A program made the position numbers and the translations under genes. A stretch of 64,000 bases of DNA from Chrysoporthe austroafricana (taxonomy: Eukaryota; Ascomycota; Sordariomycetes; Diaporthales; Cryphonectriaceae): contig JYIP02000003.1 of NCBI GenBank assembly GCA_001051155.2, forward strand, positions 1,550,001 through 1,614,000. The letters run 5' to 3'. This document shows positions 45,221-55,752 of the stretch, piece by piece (positions within the stretch are counted from its first letter, which is position 1; each line of letters opens with the position of its first letter). The notes under the pieces were generated by a model. The model was not told where the DNA came from and did not search any database. It worked only from the letters and a program-made list of their open reading frames with translations.

Positions 45221-47100
45221 TCAATCGTCGTCGGTCTTGATGGATGTGATATGCAATACCACGTCGTCGTAGATCTCGGACTCGATAAGACATGCAGAGC
45301 GCGGTCTAATCAGGAACATTCCATGTGATCCGATGACGAATGGTTCCTCGCCCTCCATTTTGACGGTTATCTTCCCGGCCGCGATTGAACATAGACGCGT
45401 GATGCCTGTCTGGTACTGGATATAGTGACTATGGCCGGAGCGAATGACTTCTACTCGGAAGGCCGCCTCCTTGCACGGTCGAATATCGATCCCAGACGTC
45501 AGGTATGATTTTGAGAAGGCGATGTCTCGTGATCCTCAGTCAGCCGGGGGTTCATGGAGGCGGATTGGAGTAGACGCACTTTCGGGCTTGTCAGAGGTCA
45601 CAGAACGGATTCGTCCTGGTGCTCTCTCCCACGGCTCCATTGTCAGCATTGCAGCCGAAATCCCTGCAGTCACAAGAGATGCCTCTCCCCGAGTTGCTGC
45701 TTCCCTAGCCGGTGTGGCCTGTTCAGTTGCTTCTTGCAGCACTAGAGGTGTGAGGATGCCATTGCTCCTGGTGTCGGCTATGGCTTGTCTTGTGGGTTCC
45801 TGTGAGCTCGGTCGGTCTTGACGATCTGCTTTTCGAGACTCGAGATCCAGTCCTGTAGGGTCTGCCGCGACAGTGGCGGTAGGGTCTGCAGCGGCTCCAC
45901 CGTGCAATCTTTTCTTACCCCAAGTCTTGAGGCTACAATATGTCTGCTTGCCATTATAGACGCAGTTTGCACACCCATAGATGCTGCCCGTATTGGCCTC
46001 TGGCGTGATGACAAAGCAGCCAACGTACTTTCCCAACCCAGATTCACACTTGGTACAAGGCGTAGGTGGGCTCTCTCCCGTGATCTGGATCAACAAGGAT
46101 GTCACATCGATCTTTTGGTTGTAAGTCCACTCAGAGGGGCGGTGAGGGTTCCATTCGATGGTACGCTGCTGAGGAAGAGACAGCAATTTTCTGAACCACT
46201 CCAAACGGAGTATCTCATCAGGATACGAGACCCCCCCGGCACGCAGAATGGGATGGAGGTACTCGACCAAGTCAGACGCGCTGCCGGAGGCCGTAAGGGC
46301 CGTTTCCTTGCGCGTCAGGGCGGTTGTAGGCTGGGGCTCAGAGACATCCATCTCGTGAGCACCGGGATGGTCCGAGGTTCCAGGCACGATGTTGTCGTAC
46401 CCAAGCCGCGGGCGCTTTGCAAGCTGCTGATGTTGATGACCATCCTCTTCGTCGGCGGGCCTTTTAGGAGAGTGCATCCGGCGGGTCTGTTCCCTGTTAT
46501 ACTTTTTCATGAATTTCCTGGCAGCCTGCCGCGTGCCTTTAGACATGCCTTTCGTCTGCTGGACCAACTCCTTGAGGTTATAGATAGGTAAATCGGACTT
46601 ATTACGCCCGGGTCTGGGAGCCAGCACACCGTCTGCAGAGTCCTCAGCCGGCTCCCTCTTTGGGGACGACCTGGATGTCCCCCGCGTTTTTTGGCTGAGT
46701 TCCTTGAGGTTATAAGTGACGGGAGGCCTTGGGCGGCGTTTGGCGCCTGGGTGCAGCCCTAGGTCGGTGCCTCTCACGAGGCCAGCCCCCTTCCGAGGCG
46801 TGGACTTGGACGACGATGATACTACACGTCCTGGAGTAGAGTGATGCCGCGGCGACGGCGACATGGCTGGACCGCTCGCAACGTGCCTGACTGCCGAAGC
46901 AACGTGAAGATGAGGAGAGACATTGTGCTGCGAGATAGGATCACCGCTCTCTGATGAGGATGGCGAGCAGCAGCCGGAGGAGCCACCGTCCACAGGTGGT
47001 GCTGAGGTCATGAGCGGCGGCGGCCTGCTTTCAGGAGACACCGAGTGGAACGGCATGCCGGTGACGAGACCAGACAATCGACTTACAGCTCAGAGGCCAT
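45221..47100 (-). CDS. DUF3716 protein with a C-terminal cupin-like domain
   Basis: The main frame (47077-45536) carries a basic, Ser/Pro-rich N-half with two copies of a YNLKEL motif (VTYNLKELSQKTRGTSR and PIYNLKELVQQTKGMSKG). A DUF3716 cysteine block follows: PCTKCESGLGKYVGCFV, then YGCANCVYNGKQTYCSLK. The frame meets a TGA at 45538-45536, but the same frame is open again for 104 codons to 45221. That part reads like a CENP-C/Mif2-type cupin: FRVEVIRSG, LCSIAAGKITVKMEGEEPF, IGSHGMFLIRP, VVLHITSIK. A 45-nt GTGCGT…TGAG intron (45579-45535) would join them. A 5' mini-exon at 47100-47087 (MASEL) with a strong GTAAGT donor is also possible, giving about 590 aa. Possibly nuclear; function unknown. 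Confidence 0.65.
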
Positions 47101-47717
47101 GAGCTGTCATGGTGGGGGCCTCGGACCTGATCGTGAATCTGGCACGGTTCTAGAAATTCCGAGACGCGTCGTTGTGGCAGCTGAGGCAAGGGCAACTGCA
47201 CAGTAGCTCGAGTGGGGGCCGCTGGACCCCTGCGGCGCCTTCCCGCCCTTAACTCTGGGACCCCAGACAAGTCGAGGCTGGGGTACGTACCGTAGGCCTA
47301 ATACGGACGTACAGTATTACCACAGCACTAAGTACTTCATCACAAACACTATACAGCTTGTTACTACGCTCTACTCACAAACACGATACAGCTTTTTACT
47401 ACGCTCTATGCTCAGTAAGCTCATGGGTGTGGACTCGTGCTATATCTTAATATCGTCTAGTTTCGCACTCTTTCGTTAAGAACCTTCATGAAGCTACAAC
47501 TAGCCTTAACACTTTTTGTATTTGCAGGATCTTCCAGGAACTACTAGAAAGCGTTAGTATCTATTTTCATCTATACGCGATTCTAACGAGTGTACTACGC
47601 TTCCCCCCATCATCCCTCGTTCAAAGTCTTACACTAGACCTGCTAGCGAGCATGCCATGGAACATTGAAAGCTTCAGTGCCCATGTCCCCGTCCGGGCCA
47701 AATTTCCGCGGGGCATC
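47101..47717. other. intergenic, with a 35-bp tandem repeat
   Basis: Upstream of the DUF3716 gene and downstream of the small secreted protein gene. Apart from the repeat at 47340-47409, nothing is supported. Confidence 0.5.
47340..47409. repeat. two 35-bp direct tandem units
   Basis: Two adjacent units, 47340-47374 and 47375-47409, start tcacaaacac and contain atacagctt…ttactacgctcta, with only a few differences. Confidence 0.75.
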
Positions 47718-48038
47718 TCAAGTCAACACGTCGCACTTCTTGGCACTCTTCGAGACCTTCGCCCACTCATCCAGGATGGTATCAGCCGCCTCGCTGATGG
47801 GGCTGCAGTTCTGTCTGACGCAGTCATGTGTTGCTTTGATCGTCTTGTTCGATTTTTTGCAGGCCTCGACGCAGTTGGCGTAGGCAGTGCATCTCCGCTC
47901 ATGCTCGTTCTTCAGAATTGCGGCCTGGTCGATGGTGGTTCCGCGGACTTCCACGTTATTGTTGAGGCTTTCTGTAGGAAAGGCGTTGGCGAGAGAGGCG
48001 GCTGCGAGGAAGAGGTGGAGAATTGATCGGAACTGCAT
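47718..48038 (-). CDS. small secreted cysteine-rich protein
   Basis: A single-exon gene of 106 aa. It has a clear signal peptide (MQFRSILHLFLAAASLANA, cut about residue 19). The mature part of about 87 aa has six cysteines in the order CTAYANC-VEAC…DCVRQNC…KKC, spaced on predicted helices, and no known domain. Small, secreted, Cys-rich fungal proteins of this kind are often candidate effectors or surface proteins; that is inference from class only. It stands alone between repeats in a gene-poor stretch. Codon use and composition look ordinary. Confidence 0.7.
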   Translation of the reverse strand: MQFRSILHLFLAAASLANAFPTESLNNNVEVRGTTIDQAAILKNEHERRCTAYANCVEACKKSNKTIKATHDCVRQNCSPISEAADTILDEWAKVSKSAKKCDVLT

Positions 48039-48441
48039 TTTCGTGGAAGTGTTGATACGTGTTCTTGGTCGGAGTTGAAGATGCTAGTAGCCGTGCAAGG
48101 TATTGGAAATGCAGTTGATCTTTTTGTTGTTAGCAGACAGAACTGGTAGGATGCTTGAATAATATTGATGAATATAATAAGGTGGATGGGATGGATATTT
48201 TAGGCTTCTTGCTTTTTAGAAAGTGGATTGTCTTGAATTGTTTGAATAATAAGGGATGCTACTGATTTCTCCTAACTAAATATCTACGAGCAGACCTTTG
48301 TCTTTATATTTAAACTTAGGGTCAATTATGTCAAGTAAAATGAGTGTTTGGAAAATAAGAAGACATCATCTCGTCCCATCCCAACATCTATTCAACCGGG
48401 GACGGGTTCCTTCTCCTAGTCAGAGTCCCGCCCATTGAGCC
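48039..48441. other. promoter region of the small secreted protein gene
   Basis: AT-rich upstream region with no gene or RNA feature recognised. Confidence 0.4.
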
Positions 48442-48627
48442 TTCTTGACTCTCATAATATTTCATCATGAAACCAACATCCGATCTAAAGTTAGACTAAG
48501 CCCAAGACTGGGACTCCAAAGTGGATTGCTGCCATTCTTGACTCTGACAATATTTCATCACAGAGCCAACAATCGATATAATGCTCGACTGAGCCTAAAA
48601 ATAGGACTCCAGAGTGGATTGATGCCG
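48442..48627. repeat. two 93-bp direct tandem units
   Basis: Units 48442-48534 and 48535-48627 both begin ttcttgactct and share aatatttcatca and gggactcca/aggactcca followed by gtggatt. About 75-80% identity by eye. A third unit seems to start (ttcttg at 48628) but breaks off. Confidence 0.75.
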
Positions 48628-48736
48628 TTCTTGTATTGGCTGGGCTTAACCACGTACGTGATAACTGGGTTCGATTTACTGTATTCTTGTCTTGTCTAGC
48701 TAGAAGGAAGGAGGGAAAGAAAGCCGTGGGCAACAG

Positions 48737-48790
48737 CCAGGGCGTGGAAATGGCCTTGCCCTGGCGCACGGGCCATATCCTGGCCCGTGC
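48737..48790. repeat. two consecutive perfect hairpins
   Basis: CCAGGGC (48737-48743) pairs with GCCCTGG (48758-48764). Directly after it, GCACGGGCC (48766-48774) pairs with GGCCCGTGC (48782-48790) around a 7-nt loop. Neither is followed by a T-run, so this is not a simple terminator. Confidence 0.6.
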
Positions 48791-49444
48791 CCATATGCTC
48801 GCTTACGGCTACGCAAATGCACGTTGGTACGGTTGGGCGTGGCTAGACAACGCAATGAAACGTCGTTGGCCTCAGTTACATCTCATTACGTTACTCTTTT
48901 GACATTCTCCCGCCAGTACTCCGCTTAGAAACGCTCCGTAAACCTTGCCTAGCCAGCTTAACTATCTTAATTAAGACTACAGAAATATCGTTGCTCATTT
49001 TCTGCGGCTGTAATCGACCACAAGGTCCAAAAATGCGTCGCTGGTGCAATGACAAACTGTTCCGTCTTATTCGGGGCTAGGCGTCAGCAATGATACTCTT
49101 GTGAGCCAGTCGTCCAAATACCCTGATCCTGTAGCTGAAACGCGCTATGCGTAGTATTGTAATCCGAGGAAATGGCACTTGAGCATCAAAGCCTATCGCT
49201 TATTTAGGTGGACCAAATACTACCCTTGGCCATGAACTTATAAATTGAGTATGTTAGCCCTTCTTAGTATCTGAATTCATTTTCCGATAAATTCAGCATC
49301 CCTTTTTTTTTTTCTTCCGACAAACTCTGGCCCTTTACGCGCAAGTCTCTTTAACTTCAGTCGTTCTCGTCGTTAGGCTGCAACTCACGACTTGCCAGCG
49401 CACGCAACTCAGATTCATCAAGTCAGCGGTTACCATCCTACGCC
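48791..49444. other. intergenic upstream of the pseudokinase
   Basis: No gene supported. A short T-run (49302-49311) and a CT-rich leader precede the ATG at 49445. Confidence 0.45.
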
Positions 49445-50374
49445 ATGGAGCCCACTTCTATCAGCTACGAATGGAATCTTGGAACCGAAAAGGTCCGAGA
49501 CGGGCGATATGGTCCAATTTTTCCAGGCATGGTTCAATCGACATACAAACTTCTGACGGTTGAGGTCCTTGAGCAAAGCGACTCCCGAATGGCACAGAGC
49601 TTAATCTTAAACTTGAACAAGCAACATACGATCCCTATTGAACCACATCCATATATCGTTAACTATTTAGGCTTCCAACAAAAGCCGGAGGGCGTCTGCC
49701 TGCTTTGGGAGTGGGAGGGCGGTGGGACCTTACGAGACTTCGTCCAACTGCGAGGGCCGATGGAGCAATTCCTCATGCGAATCTACCTTGACCGACTCGC
49801 GACGGGCCTTGAGGTACTGCAGAAACAAGGCTTCGCCACCATATTCCTCGATTCGGGCAATATCCTGCTTGCCGCTGGAATGACCCCCAAAATCGAGCCA
49901 CCAATCCTTGACGTGATGGTTTCCGGATGCGCCCTGCCACCGGGTGCGCTGACGCTGCCGGAACTGATTCTCGACGGCCCGCCACGACGAAACCTACGAA
50001 AGGCCGACGTTTGGCTGCTCGGGATCGTCGCGATCGAGGCATTGTCGGGAATTCGTCTGACGGCCGCTTCGGCCCGCCGGATCACGGCACAAGTTCAAGA
50101 GAAAGAGCGCGATTCGGCCTGGGAGCTTTTCGTGCCTCATGACATGGTAGAGAAGCTCGATGCGTCCGCGATAGACTTCCTGCGCCAGTGCTTTATCGTG
50201 TGAGTTGCTTTCTCATCCTGCAAGTTCTGCTTATGTTATGACTTCATAGCTCATGTTCTGATGCCACGGCTCTCTCACAGGGACCTTGACCAACGGCCAA
50301 GCGCGGCTGATCTGCGAAAACATCCTTTTTTAGCTGAAGTGGAATACGAGGATGATCCTATCCTAAGCATGTAG
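49445..50374 (+). CDS. protein-kinase-like pseudokinase
   Basis: Exons 49445-50199 and 50281-50374 give about 282 aa, one kinase fold. Kinase-shaped blocks are HPYIVNYLGFQ, LLWEWEGGGTLRDFVQLRGP (hinge region), LATGLEVLQKQGF, KADVWLLGIVAIEALSG and the subdomain XI end DLDQRPSAADLRKHPFL. The catalytic parts are gone: the VAIK lysine position reads LTVEVLE, the HRDLKxxN loop reads ATIFLDSGNIL (only N kept), and no DFG is visible (KIEPPILD). The glycine loop is also lost. It resembles STE11-like fungal kinase expansions. The conserved fold without catalysis suggests a scaffold or decoy role; this is inferred. The intron has a GTGAGT donor and a CACAG acceptor. Confidence 0.75.
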
Positions 50375-50640
50375 GCAGTAGGACCCGCTCCTTACTAATA
50401 TATACGGGCCATTAGGACTAGTTCAAGGTTTGAAGAGGCCGGAATACACGGACTGTAATCTGGGAGAGGGAAGACAACATGGTCTTCGCGGTTAGGTGGT
50501 GTGACGCTTGCCTTGGGTTCTTCTTAAAGCAGCATCATCATCTGGTATTTGTGAAGGACAAATTTGTTAACAGATTGCTTCGCATAGGGCTTAGTGAATG
50601 ATTTCATAAAGCATATCTAAGGTTTGCTATAACAGGCATA

Positions 50641-51480
50641 CTAGCCTGCAGAAGGTGCTCTGCGCTTAATAAAGCCGCTTAATAAAGCGATAAGGATGTG
50701 CAACTTGCTTTTAGAGAATGCCGACATGGGCTGTGTGTAGTCGAGGTGGTGGTGAGGCTTTGTGAATGTTAGGAAATCTCGTATCATCCATCCCATTTTC
50801 TTTTGACCCGGTGTTGCGTCCGTGAGCTCTTGGAATTTAGCATGCAGCCACTGCTTCCTATGCTCATGCCGCAAACTAAGCGAGACCAGCAAAAGCCCCT
50901 ACATGGAGTTTTTCTCCCCAGTAACCTCTTCTATACGTGTCAACTCACCCTCAAGCTCCTCCTCGGCAGTAAGCAACCAGGCGATGGTATCCTCTATCGC
51001 AAATGACTCCTATAGCAATGTCATGATGTACAGCTTCGTCTCCTTCGCCGAGTGAGCGCCCTTAGGTTGAAGCCGTGATTGACAATGAGGTCGAGAGATA
51101 TACAAAGCTCATCACCAATTCTTACTGCATATAGGGCGTCGATGAATGTTTTCCTGTCCAATATCTGTAGAGAAGAATACTCCTTGCCGCATGCCAATTG
51201 AAGAAATCCACGGAGGAGCAGTGAAGCGTTGTGTGTCTCCGCTTCCGCATCCTCCCAGCGGAGTTCTCACTAAGTGTCGACCTATACTCGATTGTCCCTC
51301 TCAAGCAGCTCTAACACTAATTGTTGAGCCACTCAGGCAATGCAAGGCAGGGAAGGCCATCCATCGCTAGGCTCTTCGCCTACAGCGCCGGGACCCAGGA
51401 AGCACTCAAATCTAATCGCCTCTCTAGCTGTTGATAGCGCAGCGTTGTCCGTGCTGCTACATAGGATCCAGGGCTAGGAA
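50641..51480 (-). pseudogene. unidentified decayed gene
   Basis: On the minus strand, protein-like pieces in shifting frames include LLLRGFLQLACGKEYSSLQ, KTFIDALYAVRIGDELCISL, ESFAIEDTIAWLLTAEEELE and WLHAKFQELTDATPGQKKMG, ending in IKRRAPSAG before the stop at 50641. Several stops break it. I cannot name the family. Confidence 0.35.
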
Positions 51481-51848
51481 TTACTCAATACGGTGTAAAT
51501 AGCCTCATTCACTCCGGAATCTAATCAAATTGTATAGTCGTAGATGAGAATCAAGAACAAATAACAATCTATTTAATTGCATTGATAACTCTCGTATAAT
51601 TACTGCTTAATAAACCAGACCAACAACCATGTGTACAAACAGCCGGTTATTCCTATCCCTAATATAGCTAGATTTTTCCTACCACACCTTTTGGTCTAGA
51701 ACTTAGACCAGACAACAACAATAGTCAGAACCAACGAGTTTTTACACCAGGGGGCGCGGAACTGGGTGGACCTGATATTTCCCCCACGCTTGTTGGTTTT
51801 GGAGCAGCACGAGCCGCAAGCAGCTGAGAGAACAGGGGTCCACCATTC

Positions 51849-52829
51849 ATGGCCCAGGACCCTGCAAAAATTCGACGTCACTTCGTAACCACCTCGCTCA
51901 CGATTGAGCTTCGGTCTCACCTCCCTGGCCAACGTCTGCTGTTCAGTGCCAGCATACCAAGTTCATCTCCCAAGCAGGGCATCACGTCCAAGTCGCCCGT
52001 CTTCCTCGTCAACACCAACAGCCCCACCCCCGGCACCGGCACCGGTGCAGCCCAACCGCTTGAGAAGATGGTGACGACCCGCGCCGCGACGCGCTCCTCC
52101 CTCTCCGCTGCGCCCCTGCCCGCGGGCAGCTCGCCCGCCGGCGGCGCCCTCGAGATCGACCCGGTCTCGAAGGCGCGCACGATCACGCACATGAACGAGG
52201 ACCACGCGGCGGACATGTCCGCCATCCTGCGGCACTACGCCGGCCTGCGCGAGGCGCAGGCCGCCGACGCCGAGATGCTCGACCTCGACCTCGCCACTAT
52301 GACCATCCGGTCCGCCTCCGGCGTGCACCCCGTCGCCGTGCGCCCGCCCATGGCCAGCTGGTCCGACCGGAGGGCCGCGCTGGCCGGCATGACTGTCGAG
52401 GCACGGGCTGCGCTGGGGCTGCCGCCGGCCGCGGAGGCGGCTGGCCACGGCCCCGCTGCGGTGGCGTGGTACCCGCCGCAGGGCGTGGGCCTCGTGAGCT
52501 TTGCGGGCATCCTGTGGTATTTCTTCTCGGCGGCCCTCGTCTTTTCCGGGCGCGCAGGGCCCGGGTCGGCGTTCTGGCGGTTCATCGAGGCGATACGTTT
52601 CCCCGGCGGGCCCGAGACGTATGTGTGGCTGGTCAAGGCGATCTTGGTACCGATGATTGCGATCCATGTCGTTGAGGCAGTGTATATGGCCCGGAGCAGG
52701 CTGGCGCCGCGGGGTGTGCTTGTAGTCTCGAAGGTCTGGTTGCTGTGGGTGGCGACCGCTTTTTTTGAGGGCGTTCCGGCTTGGAAGAGGTGGGATCGGC
52801 TGGTGCTGGGAAAGCAGAAGGACCAATGA
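51849..52829 (+). CDS. DUF2470 domain protein with C-terminal membrane segments
   Basis: A single exon, 326 aa from ATG 51849 or 253 aa from ATG 52068. The second start has the better context (AAGATGG) and begins where strong GC codon bias begins. The DUF2470 domain (residues about 100-185 of the long form) has ITHMNEDHAADMSAILRHY and a TIRSASGVHPVAVRPPM strand. It resembles the heme/FMN-linked HugZ-type fold C-terminal domain. Three hydrophobic segments follow (VSFAGILWYFFSAALVFSG, YVWLVKAILVPMIAIHVVEA, VVSKVWLLWVATAFFEG), as in the DUF4499-type tail found in fungal relatives. Function unknown; probably an organelle membrane protein. Confidence 0.8.
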   Translation: MAQDPAKIRRHFVTTSLTIELRSHLPGQRLLFSASIPSSSPKQGITSKSPVFLVNTNSPTPGTGTGAAQPLEKMVTTRAATRSSLSAAPLPAGSSPAGGALEIDPVSKARTITHMNEDHAADMSAILRHYAGLREAQAADAEMLDLDLATMTIRSASGVHPVAVRPPMASWSDRRAALAGMTVEARAALGLPPAAEAAGHGPAAVAWYPPQGVGLVSFAGILWYFFSAALVFSGRAGPGSAFWRFIEAIRFPGGPETYVWLVKAILVPMIAIHVVEAVYMARSRLAPRGVLVVSKVWLLWVATAFFEGVPAWKRWDRLVLGKQKDQ

Positions 52830-53693
52830 GCACATACGCAATATTTTCACTACAGGACATGATCTTATGCGACGGCTCTCCCCGCGTTAAGACCGTGATA
52901 CCACCATTGCTTGGCGCAAAATCGGTGGTATACGCTAAAAAATAGCATATAATCAGCAGACTCCTACAAAACCTGACCTGCCTCATAGATACGTGATGAT
53001 CATCCTCATCATGAATTACGTATTGACAAGATCGCCACACAATATCACAGCTACAGGGACGAGGTTGCGGTCAGGATAGCCGAGCTGGGGGTACGGCGGC
53101 ATCAGATCGAAGGACTAGACCACGAAGTACCCTTGATGTTTGTTTCCGCGACGATGCCGTCGGCCTCAAAGGACTTAAGCTCGCCTGCAACTCAGGTGCT
53201 GAGGAGGTCGGCGCTTGTAGGAAATTAGTAGCCCAACCTGAGAGAGACTGCGGCGGCTATAGGCTGTTCCTCAACACCTAAAAAGCGGCTTCCTTGGTCC
53301 CAGTCCGCATAGCCCTAAAGGCAAGGAAGCTCGTCTCAACGTAATGCTAGTAGGGAAAAGAGAACGATGCTGGAAATAAAGAAACTACGTAGCACTTAAG
53401 GTTGCGGCACAAGTCATTCGCCTCAGCTTGAGTGAAATTCACGCAACTTAACCCGTCGTAGAGCTACCGTCCACCCCAGCATTTAAGCATGCCAGGCCGC
53501 CAGAATGTAATCAGGGGTAAAAAGGCGCGGGTCTGGTTGATCCAGAAGCCACCGACTGAGACTCCATGTTAGTGCGGGAATGTTTCTATGTTCATTGTAC
53601 ATGTATGTTCGATTCGAACGCCGCCTCTATTATTTCTCGTTTCCCGGATATCCAATGAACGATGACGGGGCCACTCATCCCGGGGAAGGGGGG
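52830..53693. other. intergenic, no supported gene
   Basis: Lies between two convergent genes. Some GC-rich text near 53040-53300 may be an old coding fragment, but it has no recognisable motif. Confidence 0.45.
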
Positions 53694-55752
53694 TTACCCC
53701 GTGTGGAGATGCTTGATGCCCAAACCGACGAGCTCATGCATGGAGGGTATGCCTTCGACGGCGAGCCATGCAATACCTCCAACGCGATTTGTCAGCTCAT
53801 GCACTATGTGGTGAGTAGGTTCGGAAAGACAAAACTTACCAGTGTAGACCACTAACTTGGTGACGACTTCCACGTCATACCTCACTCTCGGCTTAACCAG
53901 CTTCTCAAACATCTCCCTCTCGCCGAGCTCATCCTGTTCCTCTCTCTGGACGAATAACTCTACACCATCTTCATCCGCATCACCCGGCTCCTCCAGCACC
54001 ATGGGCGTCGCCGGACTCGGCGATCGATCCGCCCTTGACCTCGTTAGAATCACACGTCCCTGCCCCATTTGCTGCTCATAATCCGCCAGTGCCGTCGACT
54101 TGCCCGCTGAAGGATACTGCTGTGGGCTCTGGCTGACCTGGTCCTCTCCACCGTTAGGGAGCGTGGCCCCATCCGCCTGGAATTTCTCACGCAGGTCCAC
54201 ATGACTGCTCTTAATACTCCCGTTGGACCCGATGCTTTCCCTGCGCCGCTTCTCTCGATATGCAAGCGCCTCGTACGCATCGGCCGCAGACTGCGGGCCG
54301 ACGGACACGCTCCGTCCCCTAGCTGGTGCGCGCAGCGTCTTGACGAAATGTGGGAAGTCGCTCATGGTCGGCAGGACGTTGTCGGTGCGCAGCTTGAGCA
54401 GGTTCGGTATGTTCTTGTACTCAGACGCAGGCACAAAAAACCGCCTGGGTAGGGACACGCCCAACCTCTCGATGACCCTGAAGAATTGAGGGAGGGTTGT
54501 GAGCAGTGCGGGTTTCATAGTCTCACGCCACGCTATGATCGTCAACACCCCGAAAACTATCCGGGCGATCGTCATAGGCCAGCTGAGGTCTGGGAAGGGC
54601 TCGGTGAGAAAGGCAGCCCCGTTGCGCCAGGAGGCAACCTCGAGACCGATCATGACGCCGGAGAAGGCGACGGAGTCGTCGAAGCAGGGGCAGTCGTCTG
54701 CGGGCTCGGGGTGCACGCGGACGAGGATTATGATTATGAGGGCGACAGTAATAGGTGCAACCCAGCCGCTAGCATGGAGGTACGCCTCAAAAACAGGTGC
54801 GTAGTAAAACTCGATCAGCGAAATGACGGCGCCCAGGGCGGAGCCGAAGACGACGTCGGCAAAGCCATGCATGCCGCAGTACAGGCGACCTATAATGATA
54901 GAGGCAGCGTAGAAATATCCCAGCAACTCGAGCAGGATCTTCGTCGTTGGGGAGAAAGCGCAGTCGGGGGACCGCAGGAGCAGCAGGGCGTACACGGCGA
55001 CGGACACTGCGTTGGCAGAATGCGTCGAGGGAAACCCGTATTCGAGGGCCACGGATCCAGACATGGTGATCCGGTGCAGCGGAGGTGACAGGGGCCGTGG
55101 AAGTGATAGCATGTCCTTGATGAAGCCAGAGAAGAACACTCCCTCCGCCAGGATGTGTACGAGCCCCTTCCCAAACGACGGGAAGCCACACCAGAACAGT
55201 ATTGGAAGCCCGATCATGAAGAACGTGTGGGTGCCGAGGTTGGCAGTGATCGCAAAGTAACTATCGAGCGCAGGCGTGCGCACTGCATCCTGGAAATAGG
55301 CTAGGTACGGCGTCTCCCACCGCACCAGAGGCAACACTCTCTGGCGAAGTTGGTACCGCCACGCCGGCATGGCTCGTCTGTCTGGGTCACAACAGAGTCA
55401 GCAGGAGCAGGAGAAGAGAGGAGCAGCGAGCCCGGCTCTACGGCAGCCTCCTGCCAGCCCAAGCTCCAGGTACTATTATGTTCGGTCCACAGCAAAGGGC
55501 ACATCACGCGCGGGTGCGACGGGCAGGAAGCTGAGCAGAGGCGCGCAGCGCAGGGCGGGGCATACAGTGGTCTAGACTCCTCAAGCCGGCATCGATAACC
55601 TCCTTCTTTTCCGGCTCGGTATGGCCATTGGCGGAGCGTGGGAACTCTTTCGGCTCGCCGTCCTCGTCTGTGACAGAAATCCGGAGCGGGGCATCGCGGG
55701 CGTGGATCTGCGGCCCTGAGCCGGAGCTAGAGCCTTGGGGCCTTCGATGCAT
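53694..55752 (-). CDS. LCB3: long-chain-base-1-phosphate phosphatase, PAP2 family (LCB3/YSR3 type)
   Basis: Exons 55752-55566, 55381-53840 and 53776-53694 give about 603 aa. Exon 1 encodes a polar N-terminus ending DAGLRSLDHY, which joins over a 184-nt intron to RRAMPAWRYQLRQRVLPLVR. This join matches the start of the family. The three phosphatase motifs are present: KDMLSLPRP (C1), YGFPSTHSANA (C2) and GRLYCGMHGFADV (C3), with Arg and His catalytic residues, among about eight membrane helices. A long Ser-rich cytosolic region follows, and the short last exon gives IAWLAVEGIPSMHELVGLG. The enzyme removes phosphate from sphingoid base phosphates in the ER and controls ceramide synthesis and stress signalling. 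Confidence 0.85.

Noticed and set aside
45818..46591. 257-codon plus-strand frame
   Set aside because: Antisense to the DUF3716 gene, whose cysteine block and repeated motif clearly mark the minus strand as coding.
51963..52850. 295-codon minus-strand frame opposite the DUF2470 gene
   Set aside because: An Arg/Gly/His-rich shadow of a GC-biased gene; no motif.
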